Assembly (NCBI GenBank): GCA_021413735.1
Contig: JAIOPV010000161.1
Coordinates: forward strand, 1-51,605
Origin: Planctomycetota bacterium
Lineage (GTDB): Bacteria; Planctomycetota; Planctomycetia; Gemmatales; Gemmataceae
Direction of reading: 5' to 3'
Length of the DNA: 51,605 bases
Shown: positions 25,623 through 35,000 of the stretch, piece after piece
Numbering within the stretch: the first letter of the stretch is position 1
How the letters are laid out: the number at the start of each line of letters is the position of its first letter
Notes under the pieces: model-generated
Told to the model about the DNA's origin: nothing
Database searches by the model: none
The model's input: only the letters and a program-made list of their open reading frames with translations
Translations under genes and position numbers: made by a program

Positions 25623-26471
25623 TCAATCTCGCTCTCGCTCTGGGCCTCCAGGTGGACCACCCGGACCACCCGGTCGCCCACCGGGGCCAGGCGGCGGACC
25701 TTGCATCGCTGCCTCGAACTTCTTCAGTTGCTCGGCATTCAGCACTTCCTTGAGCTCCTTGGTCAGTTCGCCACGCAGTTTCTCGAAGCCCGCGCGAGCG
25801 TCCATCGGTTCGAGCTTCCCTTCACGAATCTTCTCGCCGAACTCCATCATCTTCTTCCCGTGCGCTGCGACGATTTCCTTCACCTGCTTCTCTTGCTTCT
25901 CGGATAGATTCAGTTCGCCGAGCACGCGAGCAAGCGGGTTCCGATCACCCATTCCGCCAGGACCGCCAGGACCAGGGCGATCACCGCCCGGGCCAGGGCG
26001 ATCGCCACCAGGACCGCCAGGACCACCTGGGAACCCACCAGGACCACCAGTTCCACCGAGACCGCCCCAAGCAGGACGACCGGATTGTGGACCGCGTTCG
26101 ATCATGGCGATCACGTTCTTCGCCGCGACCGCCTTCACGTTGTCGTCGCCTTCAACCAACTTCCGCAGTGCGGGAATCGCTTGCGGGCCAACATGAACGA
26201 GTGCTGCCCGAGCGCTTTCGCGAACCGTATCGTGCTGATCGGCGATCTTCTCGATCAGAACCTTCACCCACGCATCGACAGTCGCATCGGGCCGCGATGG
26301 ACGCTCGCCCATCGGTCCAGGGCCGCGTTTGTCGTCGCCACCCTTGCGATCGGACGGCGCTTTGTTGTCGTCCCCACCTCTGCGGTCTGGTGGTTGTGCA
26401 ACGACAACCGCCGTGCCGATGATCGCAACGACGAGAGCCATTGGAGCTAGCACTTTCGACACCCAAAACAT
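25623..26471 (-). CDS. Secreted HEAT/LTXXQ protein with Gly-Pro-rich linker
   Basis: A 282-residue exported protein. The signal peptide ends VVVAQ. Residues 60-130 have a HEAT-like repeat (SARAALVHVGPQAIPALRKLV). Residues 140-185 are a low-complexity Gly/Pro linker (GGPGGFPGGPGGPGG). Residues 195-260 are a helical LTXXQ/CpxP-like region (LNLSEKQEKQVKEIVAAHGK, LNAEQLKKFEAAM). A second Gly/Pro/Arg tail ends it. CpxP-like proteins bind metals or sense misfolding in the periplasm; here function is inferred only. GGAGG is 7 nt before the ATG. Confidence 0.84.
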   Translation of the reverse strand: MFWVSKVLAPMALVVAIIGTAVVVAQPPDRRGGDDNKAPSDRKGGDDKRGPGPMGERPSRPDATVDAWVKVLIEKIADQHDTVRESARAALVHVGPQAIPALRKLVEGDDNVKAVAAKNVIAMIERGPQSGRPAWGGLGGTGGPGGFPGGPGGPGGDRPGPGGDRPGPGGPGGMGDRNPLARVLGELNLSEKQEKQVKEIVAAHGKKMMEFGEKIREGKLEPMDARAGFEKLRGELTKELKEVLNAEQLKKFEAAMQGPPPGPGGRPGGPGGPPGGPERERD

Positions 26472-26858
26472 CAGACACCTCCGGAGATGATTTCGCGACC
26501 ACGCGAGGCGGTCATGCTTCTGGAAACGGTAATCGCTCCAGGCGGAGACTCCAAGCACCGAATTTTCGCGCAGGAGGCAGCGAATCACGATCGCCAAACG
26601 GTGTTCCCATGATGCAGCAGCTTCAAAATCATCTTCAACCACAAGGAGATCGTGAAATCCGAATTTAATGTCTTCGTTCCCGTTGGTTCTCCGTTATTAT
26701 TCCCAACGCCTAACGCGAAGGCGTCGCCATGTCAGCCTTGATCGCGTGGAGTCTGGGGAAGCAATCCACATTTCGCTCCCATTTCACACGATCGCTTTTC
26801 GGGCGACCCAACCCGGAAGCGGAACGAGGCTGGTCGTTACATCACAATGGAGGCCACG
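26472..26858. other. Intergenic, divergent promoter region
   Basis: About 390 nt between the divergent CpxP-like gene and the coiled-coil gene. It should hold both promoters, but no convincing -35/-10 pair or repeat was found. Confidence 0.5.
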
Positions 26859-27467
26859 ATGAACGGATCGAGAAGTCTTCTCGGTGTTGAACTGTTGGAA
26901 GGGCGAGCGCTGCCATCGGGTTTTGCAACAGGCGGATTCCACCTACCTCCTGTCAGCGAGGCCGTGCAGGCCGACCTCGCGCAACTCCGGACCGACACCC
27001 AGCAACTGCACACGGATTTGATGTCGCTGGGAGATACGCTCAAGGCCGACCGGCACGCTCTGCAAGACGCGATCAAGAACGCCTTCGCGACGAACACCGA
27101 CGTTCAAGCTGCTCAGACGACGCTTCAAACGGACGTCGCAACCTGGAAGACAACGCTTCAGGCTGATCGGAAGGCGGTTCACGACGCGACGGATGACGCC
27201 GCTCGCACGGCAGCCCTCGACAAGCTCAAAGCGGATCGCACGGCCTCGGCCACTGCGATTGCTGCCGATGCAAAGGCGTTGCAGGCCGCAGTGGATGCTG
27301 ATACGGGCGTTGCTGCTGCGAAGGCGAAATTGGCGACGGACTCCGCGCCGATCAAGGCGGATCAAGCCGCGATCCAGGCAGATTTGAAGCAATTGTGGGC
27401 CGACCTGCACCCCACAACCTCAACGACGACCACGACCGATACGACCACCGCGATTCACGTGGGGTGA
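26859..27467 (+). CDS. Coiled-coil protein with LEPR-like N-terminus
   Basis: A 202-residue protein. The first 20 residues contain LLGVELLEGRALPSG, matching the planctomycete LExRxLPS (LEPR-XLL) motif found at the start of many secreted surface proteins. Residues 35-185 are almost all helical, Ala/Asp/Lys-rich, with a repeated LxTDxxxxxADxxAxxxA spacing, likely a coiled coil. A Thr-rich tail (TSTTTTTDTTT) follows. The ATG at 26859 is used because GGAGG lies 5 nt upstream; an earlier ATG lacks one. Probably exported. Confidence 0.78.
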   Translation: MNGSRSLLGVELLEGRALPSGFATGGFHLPPVSEAVQADLAQLRTDTQQLHTDLMSLGDTLKADRHALQDAIKNAFATNTDVQAAQTTLQTDVATWKTTLQADRKAVHDATDDAARTAALDKLKADRTASATAIAADAKALQAAVDADTGVAAAKAKLATDSAPIKADQAAIQADLKQLWADLHPTTSTTTTTDTTTAIHVG

Positions 27468-27482
27468 TTTTCTGTTTCAGCA

Positions 27483-27506
27483 TGGGCCGCCCTTCGTGGC
27501 GGCCCA
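27483..27506 (+). terminator. Hairpin after coiled-coil gene
   Basis: Perfect 9-bp stem TGGGCCGCC / GGCGGCCCA, loop CTTCGT, 15 nt after the stop. No T-run. Confidence 0.6.
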
Positions 27507-27560
27507 CAAGGAATTCCAAACGATCGCGAACCCGTGACGATATTGGCTGTCTCTTTTGGC

Positions 27561-27653
27561 GGAAGGGCAAGCCGAGTGCGGACTGGATGACGGCACCCGT
27601 CTCGAAAACGGGCGAGGCGCAAGCCCTTGAGGGTTCGAGTCCCTCTCCTTCCG
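27561..27653 (+). tRNA. tRNA-Ser (anticodon CGA)
   Basis: Acceptor GGAAGGG pairs with TCCTTCC, discriminator G at 27653. Anticodon stem CCCGT/ACGGG holds loop CTCGAAA, giving anticodon CGA. A long variable arm (GGC-GCAA-GCC) marks a serine tRNA. T-arm GAGGG-TTCGAGT-CCCTC is canonical. The D-arm is odd: the GCCG/CGGC stem would leave a 16-nt loop. CCA is not encoded. Confidence 0.85.
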
Positions 27654-27667
27654 CTGGTTGATTTTGG

Positions 27668-27754
27668 GGAAGGTCGCCGGAGTTGGAGAGCCGGACGTGC
27701 TTGGAAAGCACGCGCCTTTCACTGGGCGAGCGAGTTCGATCCTTGCACCTTCCG
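27668..27754 (+). tRNA. tRNA-Ser (anticodon GGA)
   Basis: Starts 14 nt after the previous tRNA. Acceptor GGAAGGT pairs with ACCTTCC, discriminator G. Anticodon loop TTGGAAA in stem CGTGC/GCACG gives GGA. D-arm CCGG-AGTTGGAGAG-CCGG, T-arm GCGAG-TTCGATC-CTTGC. Position 8 is C in both serine tRNAs rather than the usual T. CCA is not encoded. Confidence 0.93.
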
Positions 27755-27873
27755 TTTGCGGATGGGAATGGTATCCGACACCAAGACGCTCGTCATGGAC
27801 CCTTGGATCAGGTGCGTGTTGGTGTTGTTCGATTTCGATCCCCATTCTGTCCACTTCGGCCACACCGGTCACA

Positions 27874-30800
27874 TCACTTCGTCAGTTTCCACACCTTCGC
27901 GTGGCCGTCCGAACCGGCAGTAACGGCGTGCCTCCCGTCCGCTGCGTACGCGATCGAGTTGACACACACCGGGTCCGTACGGATCGCGGTCACTTCCCTG
28001 CGTTCTGCGACGGACCACAATTTCAGCACGCCCTCCGAACTGCCGGAGAGCAGGCTCTTCCCGTTCGGCGCGAACGCGAGACAGTAGAGGTGGACCTTGT
28101 GCTTGCCGAGCAGCACCGGTGCCCCGTCGTCGGCGCCCAGATCCCACAGGTACAGTTCGTTCGCCGTGCCTTTCCCCGATGAGGCCGCGAACCGGCCATC
28201 ACGGGACACCACGAGGCACTGAACGAACTCCGTGTGACCCTTCAGGGTGCGAACGACCTTCTCGGTCGCGATCTCGATTTCTTTGAGGTCGTTCCCGTCG
28301 GCAACCAGGATCGTCGTTGCGGTTCCCCCCGCGCGCGGCACGACGCCCGCGGCCTGACCTGTGACCTTCAGTTTGCGCTCGCCGGTCGCGAGGTCGAAGA
28401 TCGCGGTCGTGTGCTGGTCTCCGCGGTCTCGAATAGGGAAGGTTCGCGCCGCGAGAACCAGTTTGCCGCCCGGCAGTGCCTCCAGCGAGTTGAAGCGACC
28501 CTGGGTGTCGCCATCGAAAGAGAATCGCGACTCGCTGGCCCACTTCGTCGCGTTCCAGACCACGATGTCGTCCTGACCGATATTCGCTTTCGGGTCGAAG
28601 TGCGCCGCGCCGATCAGGAGCCGGTCCGCGCCCCACACCAGTTTGGGCGCGATCATCTTCACGAGCGTGCCCTCGCGCTTGCCGGTGCGGGCGTCCCATG
28701 TTTGCAGCCCCGCGCCCTCCCAAGCAACGCCCGCGCATGTTGTGAACACCTTCGTTCCGTCGGGCGAGAAGGTTGCGTCGTACACCAAGGCGTTGTGCGG
28801 GAGCGCCTGAACCAACTCCAGCCCGGTGAACCCGTCGGCCTTCGGGTCGGGCGGCACACCGCCGACCAGGTCCTTCACGCGGATGTTGCGGAACTTAATC
28901 GGCCCGCGGTAGCTCTGAAGCCCGATGTGTCCGGCCTTACGGTCGAGCGCGGCCTCGATCCACCCCTTCTCTTTCGGCGCGAGTTTGGTGCGGTCGATCT
29001 TCGACAGGTCCGCGTCGTTGGCCGGCTTGCCGTTCAGTGTGACCAACACGCGCGACCCGCGAACTTCGATCTCCAGCGTGTTCCATTCGCCGGCCGACTT
29101 CGTCGCGGGCGGGTCGGCCGATTCGAGCGAGTTGTCGGACGCGAAGACGACGGCACCGTTCAGCAGCGGCGGGGTGCGGTCGGTGCGGAGTTGTACTTCC
29201 AGTTTCGTCCCGTTCGGTCCCTCCAGTCCCGGCAGCGCGCGGATCGCGACCCCGCTGTTGGTGTGCGTCGGCGGCCCCTTGATGATCTGGAACTCCAGCC
29301 GCAGCACGTAGTCGGAGTATTGCTTGTTGGTGAGCAGCCAGCGCGGCGAGCCGAGCGTATCGCCCGCGGCGAGGAGCGTGCCGTCCGCGTCCACGGAGAA
29401 CGCGGTTACCTTGGCGCCGACCTCCCACCCGTCGAGATTCTTGCCGTTGAAGATGCTGACGAAGCCCGCTTCCACATCGGGAACTTTCGGATCAACGACG
29501 GGATCTTTCGGTTTCTTCGGATTGACGACTGGGCCTATTGGCGTCTTCGGGTCTGGTTCTGGCTCGGCTTCCGGTGGGGTGATGTCCCTCAGCTTGATGC
29601 CCGGAGTGCGTCCACCTTTCACGGTGAGTAGCACCCGCTTCACGATGACCTTGCCGCGTTTCACGACCAGCACATGCTCGCCGGGTTTCAGTTCGATCGG
29701 TTTCGCCAATTGCTCGGCCGTGATCGGTTGTTCGTCGAGGAAGAAACTCAGCGTCTTGTCGGCGAGGTCGATGTCCGTCAGTTCGATGGTCACTTTCACC
29801 GCGTCGGTTTTGGTGAAAAACACCACGGCGGAGACTGCGGTTAATCCGCTCACGATCAGCAGCGCGAGTGCCGCGAAGATCCAACGCGGTGTGCGGTGAC
29901 GCCCCGCAGCCGCTTCAATCGCCGCAGCGGTTTCAGCCTTCGCCGTTTCCTGCTGTTCGGAAATCGCCTCGAATACATCAGCGAGTTTGCGTGTATTCGT
30001 GCTCAACCCTTCGTCGCTGTCGGACTCGTCATTTCGCTTGGTTTTGGCAGCGCGAACAGTCTCCGCACTTCCGGTCGTAGGTTGTCGCAAGTAACCCTCC
30101 ACCGCCGCTGCGAACTCCTTCATGGAAGCGAACCGTGCGGCGGGGTCTTTTGCCATCGCTTTCAGGCAGATTGTTTCGAGAAGTGGGCTGATTCCGGCTC
30201 GCCGTTGCGACGGCGGTTCCGGCTCCACCAGTAGAATGCGGCCGATCACTTCCTGCGCCGTTCCGCTGAACGGCCGCGATCCCGTGAGCAGTTCGTACAT
30301 GATGATGCCAAGCGAAAAGATGTCGGCGGCGGGGCCAACGTCTTTGGCGTCGCCGCGTGCCTGTTCGGGCGACATATACGCGGGTGTGCCCATCACAACG
30401 CCGCTCTGCGTGTCACGCACATCTCCCGAAACTGATCGCCTCGCGAGTCCGAAATCCATCACGACGAGGTCTTTTCGATCCTTATCGAACATCACGTTCG
30501 CTGGCTTCAAATCGCGGTGAACGACCCCCTTCTTATGGGCCACGTCGAGCGCCAGCGCGAGCTTGCGAACGATGATCGCGGCTTGTTTCTCGGGCAGCAA
30601 CTCCGTGCGGTTGCGGAGCATTTCGGCGAGCGATTGACCCGGCACGAACGCCATCACGATGTACGGTTGACCGTCGTGTTCGCCGACCTCGTGAATCTGG
30701 CAGATGTTGGGGTGCGAAACAGTTGCGGCGGCGCGTGCTTCTTTCAGGAACCGGTCGCGAGCTGCCGCAGTTTGCAAGCTCTCAGCGAGTGGTACTTTCA

Positions 30801-31188
30801 GAGCAACATCGCGATCGAGGCTTGGATCGAACGCTCGGTACACGCGTCCGAACGCTCCTGAACCGAGGACAGCCCGAACTTCAAACCGCCCGATTCGCTG
30901 CGGAATCCCGAGTTCACTCGCGGGATGTGCCACTGTCATCGCGGGTCCGTGATGACTCCCGGTGCGAATGCTATCCTGGCCGGCACTCGTTTCGGCCGCA
31001 CGCTCGGTGTTAAGTTCCGCTTCCACCGCGAGGAGGGCAGCGCGAAGTGCGTCGCGGTCCGATTCGGGGACGGCAGCGAGGTAGTCGTCGATTCGTGGAT
31101 TGCGACCGGCACGCCAGTCTCGCTCAAACGAATCGCAAGCGGCATCGACACGCTCGGCAACGGACAATGAAGGATCAGCGGTTGGCAT
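27874..31188 (-). CDS. Ser/Thr protein kinase fused to DUF1080 and WD40 propeller
   Basis: A 1104-residue membrane protein. Residues 1-90 are the ECF-partner-type N-terminus; 100-367 form a Hanks kinase with K131 (VALKV), HRDLKPAN at 224-231, DFG at 245-247 and a GTPAYMSPEQA activation/P+1 loop. Helix 436-458 crosses the membrane. Outside are a Pro/Lys linker, a DUF1080 (glucanase-like sugar-binding) domain at about 575-770 and WD40-like repeats at about 785-1104. So the outside sensor could bind saccharide while the kinase signals inside. The ATG at 31188 is preferred over a TTG five codons earlier. The sigma factor lies directly upstream. Confidence 0.93.
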   Translation of the reverse strand: MPTADPSLSVAERVDAACDSFERDWRAGRNPRIDDYLAAVPESDRDALRAALLAVEAELNTERAAETSAGQDSIRTGSHHGPAMTVAHPASELGIPQRIGRFEVRAVLGSGAFGRVYRAFDPSLDRDVALKVPLAESLQTAAARDRFLKEARAAATVSHPNICQIHEVGEHDGQPYIVMAFVPGQSLAEMLRNRTELLPEKQAAIIVRKLALALDVAHKKGVVHRDLKPANVMFDKDRKDLVVMDFGLARRSVSGDVRDTQSGVVMGTPAYMSPEQARGDAKDVGPAADIFSLGIIMYELLTGSRPFSGTAQEVIGRILLVEPEPPSQRRAGISPLLETICLKAMAKDPAARFASMKEFAAAVEGYLRQPTTGSAETVRAAKTKRNDESDSDEGLSTNTRKLADVFEAISEQQETAKAETAAAIEAAAGRHRTPRWIFAALALLIVSGLTAVSAVVFFTKTDAVKVTIELTDIDLADKTLSFFLDEQPITAEQLAKPIELKPGEHVLVVKRGKVIVKRVLLTVKGGRTPGIKLRDITPPEAEPEPDPKTPIGPVVNPKKPKDPVVDPKVPDVEAGFVSIFNGKNLDGWEVGAKVTAFSVDADGTLLAAGDTLGSPRWLLTNKQYSDYVLRLEFQIIKGPPTHTNSGVAIRALPGLEGPNGTKLEVQLRTDRTPPLLNGAVVFASDNSLESADPPATKSAGEWNTLEIEVRGSRVLVTLNGKPANDADLSKIDRTKLAPKEKGWIEAALDRKAGHIGLQSYRGPIKFRNIRVKDLVGGVPPDPKADGFTGLELVQALPHNALVYDATFSPDGTKVFTTCAGVAWEGAGLQTWDARTGKREGTLVKMIAPKLVWGADRLLIGAAHFDPKANIGQDDIVVWNATKWASESRFSFDGDTQGRFNSLEALPGGKLVLAARTFPIRDRGDQHTTAIFDLATGERKLKVTGQAAGVVPRAGGTATTILVADGNDLKEIEIATEKVVRTLKGHTEFVQCLVVSRDGRFAASSGKGTANELYLWDLGADDGAPVLLGKHKVHLYCLAFAPNGKSLLSGSSEGVLKLWSVAERREVTAIRTDPVCVNSIAYAADGRHAVTAGSDGHAKVWKLTK

Positions 31189-31277
31189 GTCAGCATCCCA
31201 CAATGGTCAGGTAGACGGTTCGTGACTGGCCGTTCATTCCCGATCGTGAGCGGTTCCCGACAGCGATTCCAAACTTT

Positions 31278-31901
31278 TTATTTCCCCGTGTCAACCGGCC
31301 ACGCGGTTTCCCACTTGAGGCGAATGAGGTTCAGCTTTCGCTCCACCTTTCGCTCGGTGCAACCGAGGCGGTCGGCGATCTCGCGGTTGCGGAACCCGAG
31401 CAGTCGCCAAACCGCGATTTCTCGCAGTTCCGGCACAAGTTGAGCGAGCAGTTCTTCGCAGTGCAGATCGAACTCGGAGGCGGGAAGCGCGATTGTGACT
31501 TCGTCGAGCGGAAGCGGCGAACCATCAGGTCGCGTGAGCGAGGCTTCGCTCACGACACGCCCGCCACCGCGTTTCTCGGCCGTTTCACGCCGCGATTGTT
31601 TTCGTGCTTTGCGAGTCGTGATGACGCCGAGCAGGTTCCACAAATCGGCGCGATCAGTGATGTGGAATTCGCCCGCCTTCACCCGAAGGCAGAACGATGC
31701 GAACGCACTCTGAACCGCATCATCGGCATCAGCCACTCGCTGCGGTCGTCCCGCGAGTGCTTGATGGGCGAGTGCGACGAGTCGCGGGAAGAAGCGAATC
31801 CAGAGCGCCTCCGCCGCAGCTATGTCGCCAGCGCGAAGTTGGCCGAAGAACTGCGTTACCGATCCGGGTTGATCGTCGGCGTGCAAGGCGGAATCCATCA
31901 T
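31278..31901 (-). CDS. ECF-family RNA polymerase sigma factor
   Basis: A 207-residue sigma factor. Region 2 is seen at VALAHQALAGRPQRVADADDAVQSAFASFCLR (residues about 45-75), and region 4 at the C-terminus has VWRLLGFRNREIADRLGCTERKVERKL, a helix-turn-helix for the -35. The long linker has LDEVTIALPASEF. No anti-sigma gene is adjacent; the gene next downstream is a transmembrane kinase, a pairing known in planctomycetes as ECF-STK. The ATG at 31901 is chosen; there is another at 31898. The longer frame upstream is antisense to a tRNA. Confidence 0.9.
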   Translation of the reverse strand: MMDSALHADDQPGSVTQFFGQLRAGDIAAAEALWIRFFPRLVALAHQALAGRPQRVADADDAVQSAFASFCLRVKAGEFHITDRADLWNLLGVITTRKARKQSRRETAEKRGGGRVVSEASLTRPDGSPLPLDEVTIALPASEFDLHCEELLAQLVPELREIAVWRLLGFRNREIADRLGCTERKVERKLNLIRLKWETAWPVDTGK

Positions 31902-31968
31902 CGTTGGCGAACACAACGTGAACCCGTTTTCGGCTGTGGTGTCCTTCCAACGAACAAAGTACACCGAC

Positions 31969-32041
31969 AGCCTCGTGGTCCAACGGCTCACGACGCCTGG
32001 GTCACAACCAGGAAACGGGGGTTCGATTCCCTCCGGGGCTA
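31969..32041 (+). tRNA. tRNA-Val (anticodon CAC)
   Basis: Acceptor AGCCTCG pairs with CGGGGCT, discriminator A at 32041. D-arm GTC-CAACGGCTCAC-GAC. Anticodon stem CCTGG/CCAGG holds loop GTCACAA, giving CAC. T-arm CGGGG-GTTCGATT-CCCTC. 73 nt, no encoded CCA. It lies opposite the promoter region of the sigma factor and 27 nt from the end of the dehydrogenase gene. Confidence 0.93.
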
Positions 32042-32068
32042 CTTCAATTTCCACTCGTCAAATCGCGA

Positions 32069-35000
32069 TCACTTCTTGTCGGCGATATCCGGATATTGCA
32101 GCTTGCGATCTGGATCGAGGAACCGTGCGTACAGCGCGTTCCCGGTGCCCGACTTCACAACGACGGTCAGCGTGTGCTTGCCCGGCGTCAGTGCGACATC
32201 GTAACTGCCCTCGTCGGGCCGCATCTGCTTGCCGGTCCCCTTCCCCGTGCCGAGGGGTTTGCCGTCGAGCCGTATTTCGTAATCCCCCGTCGAGCCAATC
32301 AGCAACTTCGTCTTCATGTCACTGGGCGAAGTCACTTCGGCTTCCACGACCGCCGGCGCTCCCTTGGTGTCGGGCATCAGCAACCTTCCAGGCACGCCCG
32401 TCGAGAGCTTTTCGCCGTTCACGGTCACGTCGGTCAGGAACGGGTGAGCCATTACATACCGCACCATGTCGCGGAAGTTCTGCGGCGTCATGTTGTAGCC
32501 CAGCCCCTCGGGCATCAGCGACTTCTCAGACACCCGCACCGGCTCCGCGAGATCGGCTTTCTTGATCGTCTTGAACGACGCCCCTTCGAGCTTCAGCGTG
32601 ATCGTCTTCTCGTCTTCCTCGGCGAGCAAGCCCTGGAAAACGGTGTCGTCGAGCAGGCGAGCCGTGCGAACGAAGTACGGCGCACCGATGACGCGGTTCG
32701 GGTCGATCACGTTGCCGAGGATGTATTCGATGTCGCGTGCGGCCCCTTCAAGCGGCGGCCCGACCTCGTTGCCCTTGCCGTCGAACTTGTGGCACTTCGC
32801 ACAGATGCTCTCGAACACCAACTTGCCACGGCTGAACGACGCGGGGGATTCGTAGAGCGAGTCGCGGGTCTTGTCGATGAGCTTGTTCAAGTCAGCGGGC
32901 GTCGCTCGCGTGCGACCCCACGCCTTCTCGATGAGGGCGTCGAGTTCCTTGTCCTTGAACGCCTGAATGCGGAGGATCGTGTTGTCGGTCACCTCGGCAC
33001 GGTCGATGGTCTTGTCGGCCATCGCTTGCAGCAGCGTCTTCGCCCATTCCTTGCGGGTCGCGAACGTGCCGACGACATCCGGGCGAATCGCAGCCGGATA
33101 TTCCTTCCAGCCCGCGAGCAGATCGGCCCCGAGTTTGGGGTGATTGAACGCCGCGAGTGACCGCACCGACTCGGCCTTGATGATGTTGCTCGGATCGCTC
33201 TTGATGAGCTTGAACAGCACGGCAACAGCGTCATCGGCCTTGAGCGTCGCAAGCTGGCGAATGGCTTCGGTGCGAGCTTCGAGTGGCAGCGTCGCATTCA
33301 CGGCGATGTCGAGGGCACGCTTGACGGCTGCGGGATCGCGGAAGCTCACCGACAGCTTGTTCGACAGCGCGACGAGCTTCGGGTTGTTGTCCTTGGCGAT
33401 CTCCGCTTGCAGTGCGGTCCATCCTTCGGGGGCGTTCACGGCCTGCCCCGCGAGCGCAATCGTCAGTCCTTCAAGAGCCTTCTCGCGAGCGGAAGCGTCC
33501 TTAAGTTTCGTGGCGAAAGCGATGCACAGTTTCAGGTCGGCGGCGTTTCCGGTGGCGACGAGTCGTCGCATGACCTTCGGCACGATCTGATCGCGAACGA
33601 ACTCGTTGGCCGGTGCCTGCTCCGCGAGCCAGGTGAGTTCTGTTTCGACCGTGAGCGTCGAGCCGTCAGGCCGACGGTTTTCGGCGTTTGCTGGTGTTTC
33701 AGGTTTCGCGTCCGGTTTCGGCACCGTCGGGCTTACGCCTCGACGCTCGCCGGAGTGTTTCGCCAGGGCCTTCTCGTAGGCGATCCACACGAGCTGCGGG
33801 ATGACGGGGTCTTTCGCGTCGTCCTTGTGCGCGAGCAGAGCGCGAACGAGCGGCGTGACGTCGTGCTTGTCGGCAAAGCGTATCGCAGTGGACGCGAGTT
33901 CGCGACGGGCAATCGCCGATGACTCAATTTCCGCTTCTTTCGCCAGGTACTGCACCAACTGAGGCTGTGTTGTTGCGTATTGCGAAAGTGTGCGGTACAC
34001 GAACGCCCGATTTTCGGGGCGCCCTTTACTCAACACGGGAATCGCTGTGTCCGTCCAAAACTTGAGATTGGCATCCTCGACGCCCTTCGGAAATGACGCC
34101 ATCATCATCAGGCCGTTCAAAAACTGATCCTCGGGAACCCCCTGAAGCTCGACTTTTTGGTCACTTCCGGCGATCAGTCGAAGCGCTGTGCGGCGTTCCC
34201 ACGGATTCTTGGAGACAACTGCGAGTTCCGCTAACTGTGCACGGGTCTTCTTGCTAAGGTCTTCGACCTTCTGTGGCTTCGTGCCCTTCAACTGAATGCG
34301 GAAGATGCGGCCGCGGTCGTAATCCCAGTCGTCGGGGTTCGTCTGGTGACAGGGGTTCTGATCCTGCCAGTCGATCACGTAGATGTCGCCAGCCGGCCCC
34401 CACCGCAGATTGATCGGGCGGAAGTTCTTGTCGCCGCTGACGAGGAAGTCGTCGCCACGGCTTGCGGTGAAGGTGCTGCCGTTCGGCTTCAGGATGTTCT
34501 GCTTCAAACTGCACCCGTGAATGCTGCCGAAGATCACGCTGTTCTGGAAACGCTTCGGCATGTGCGGCACGTCCAGCGAGATCAACCCCGCGTGTGCCCA
34601 GCCCGACTCCTTGTGAAACGTGTGGTCGCAGATTTCGTTCAGGAAGCCGTAGACGTGCGGGTTGAAGCCGCCAGGAGCCTGCCGACGATAGACGCCCTCC
34701 GGAACGATGTGGAACAGGTGCGGGATGACGCAGCACGCGAGGATGAACTGGCCGTCGGTGTTGCGCCAGTCCATACCCCACGGGTTTGACGTGCCCTCCG
34801 CGAACACTTCGAACTTCTTCTTCGTCGGGTGGTATCGCCACACGCCGCCGTTGATGCGGGTCTCCGGGCCATCGAGCTGCGCCGACGGCTTCACCGAAGA
34901 GTTCGTGAAGATGCCGTGCAAGCCGTAGAGCCAGCCGTCGGGCCCCCACTGGAACGTGTTCAGCGTCTCGTGCGTGTCCTGACTGCCGAAGCCTTTTAGA

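Noticed and set aside
31899-32054. Longer N-terminus for the sigma factor
   Set aside because: It would be antisense to tRNA-Val and is not like any sigma factor N-terminus.
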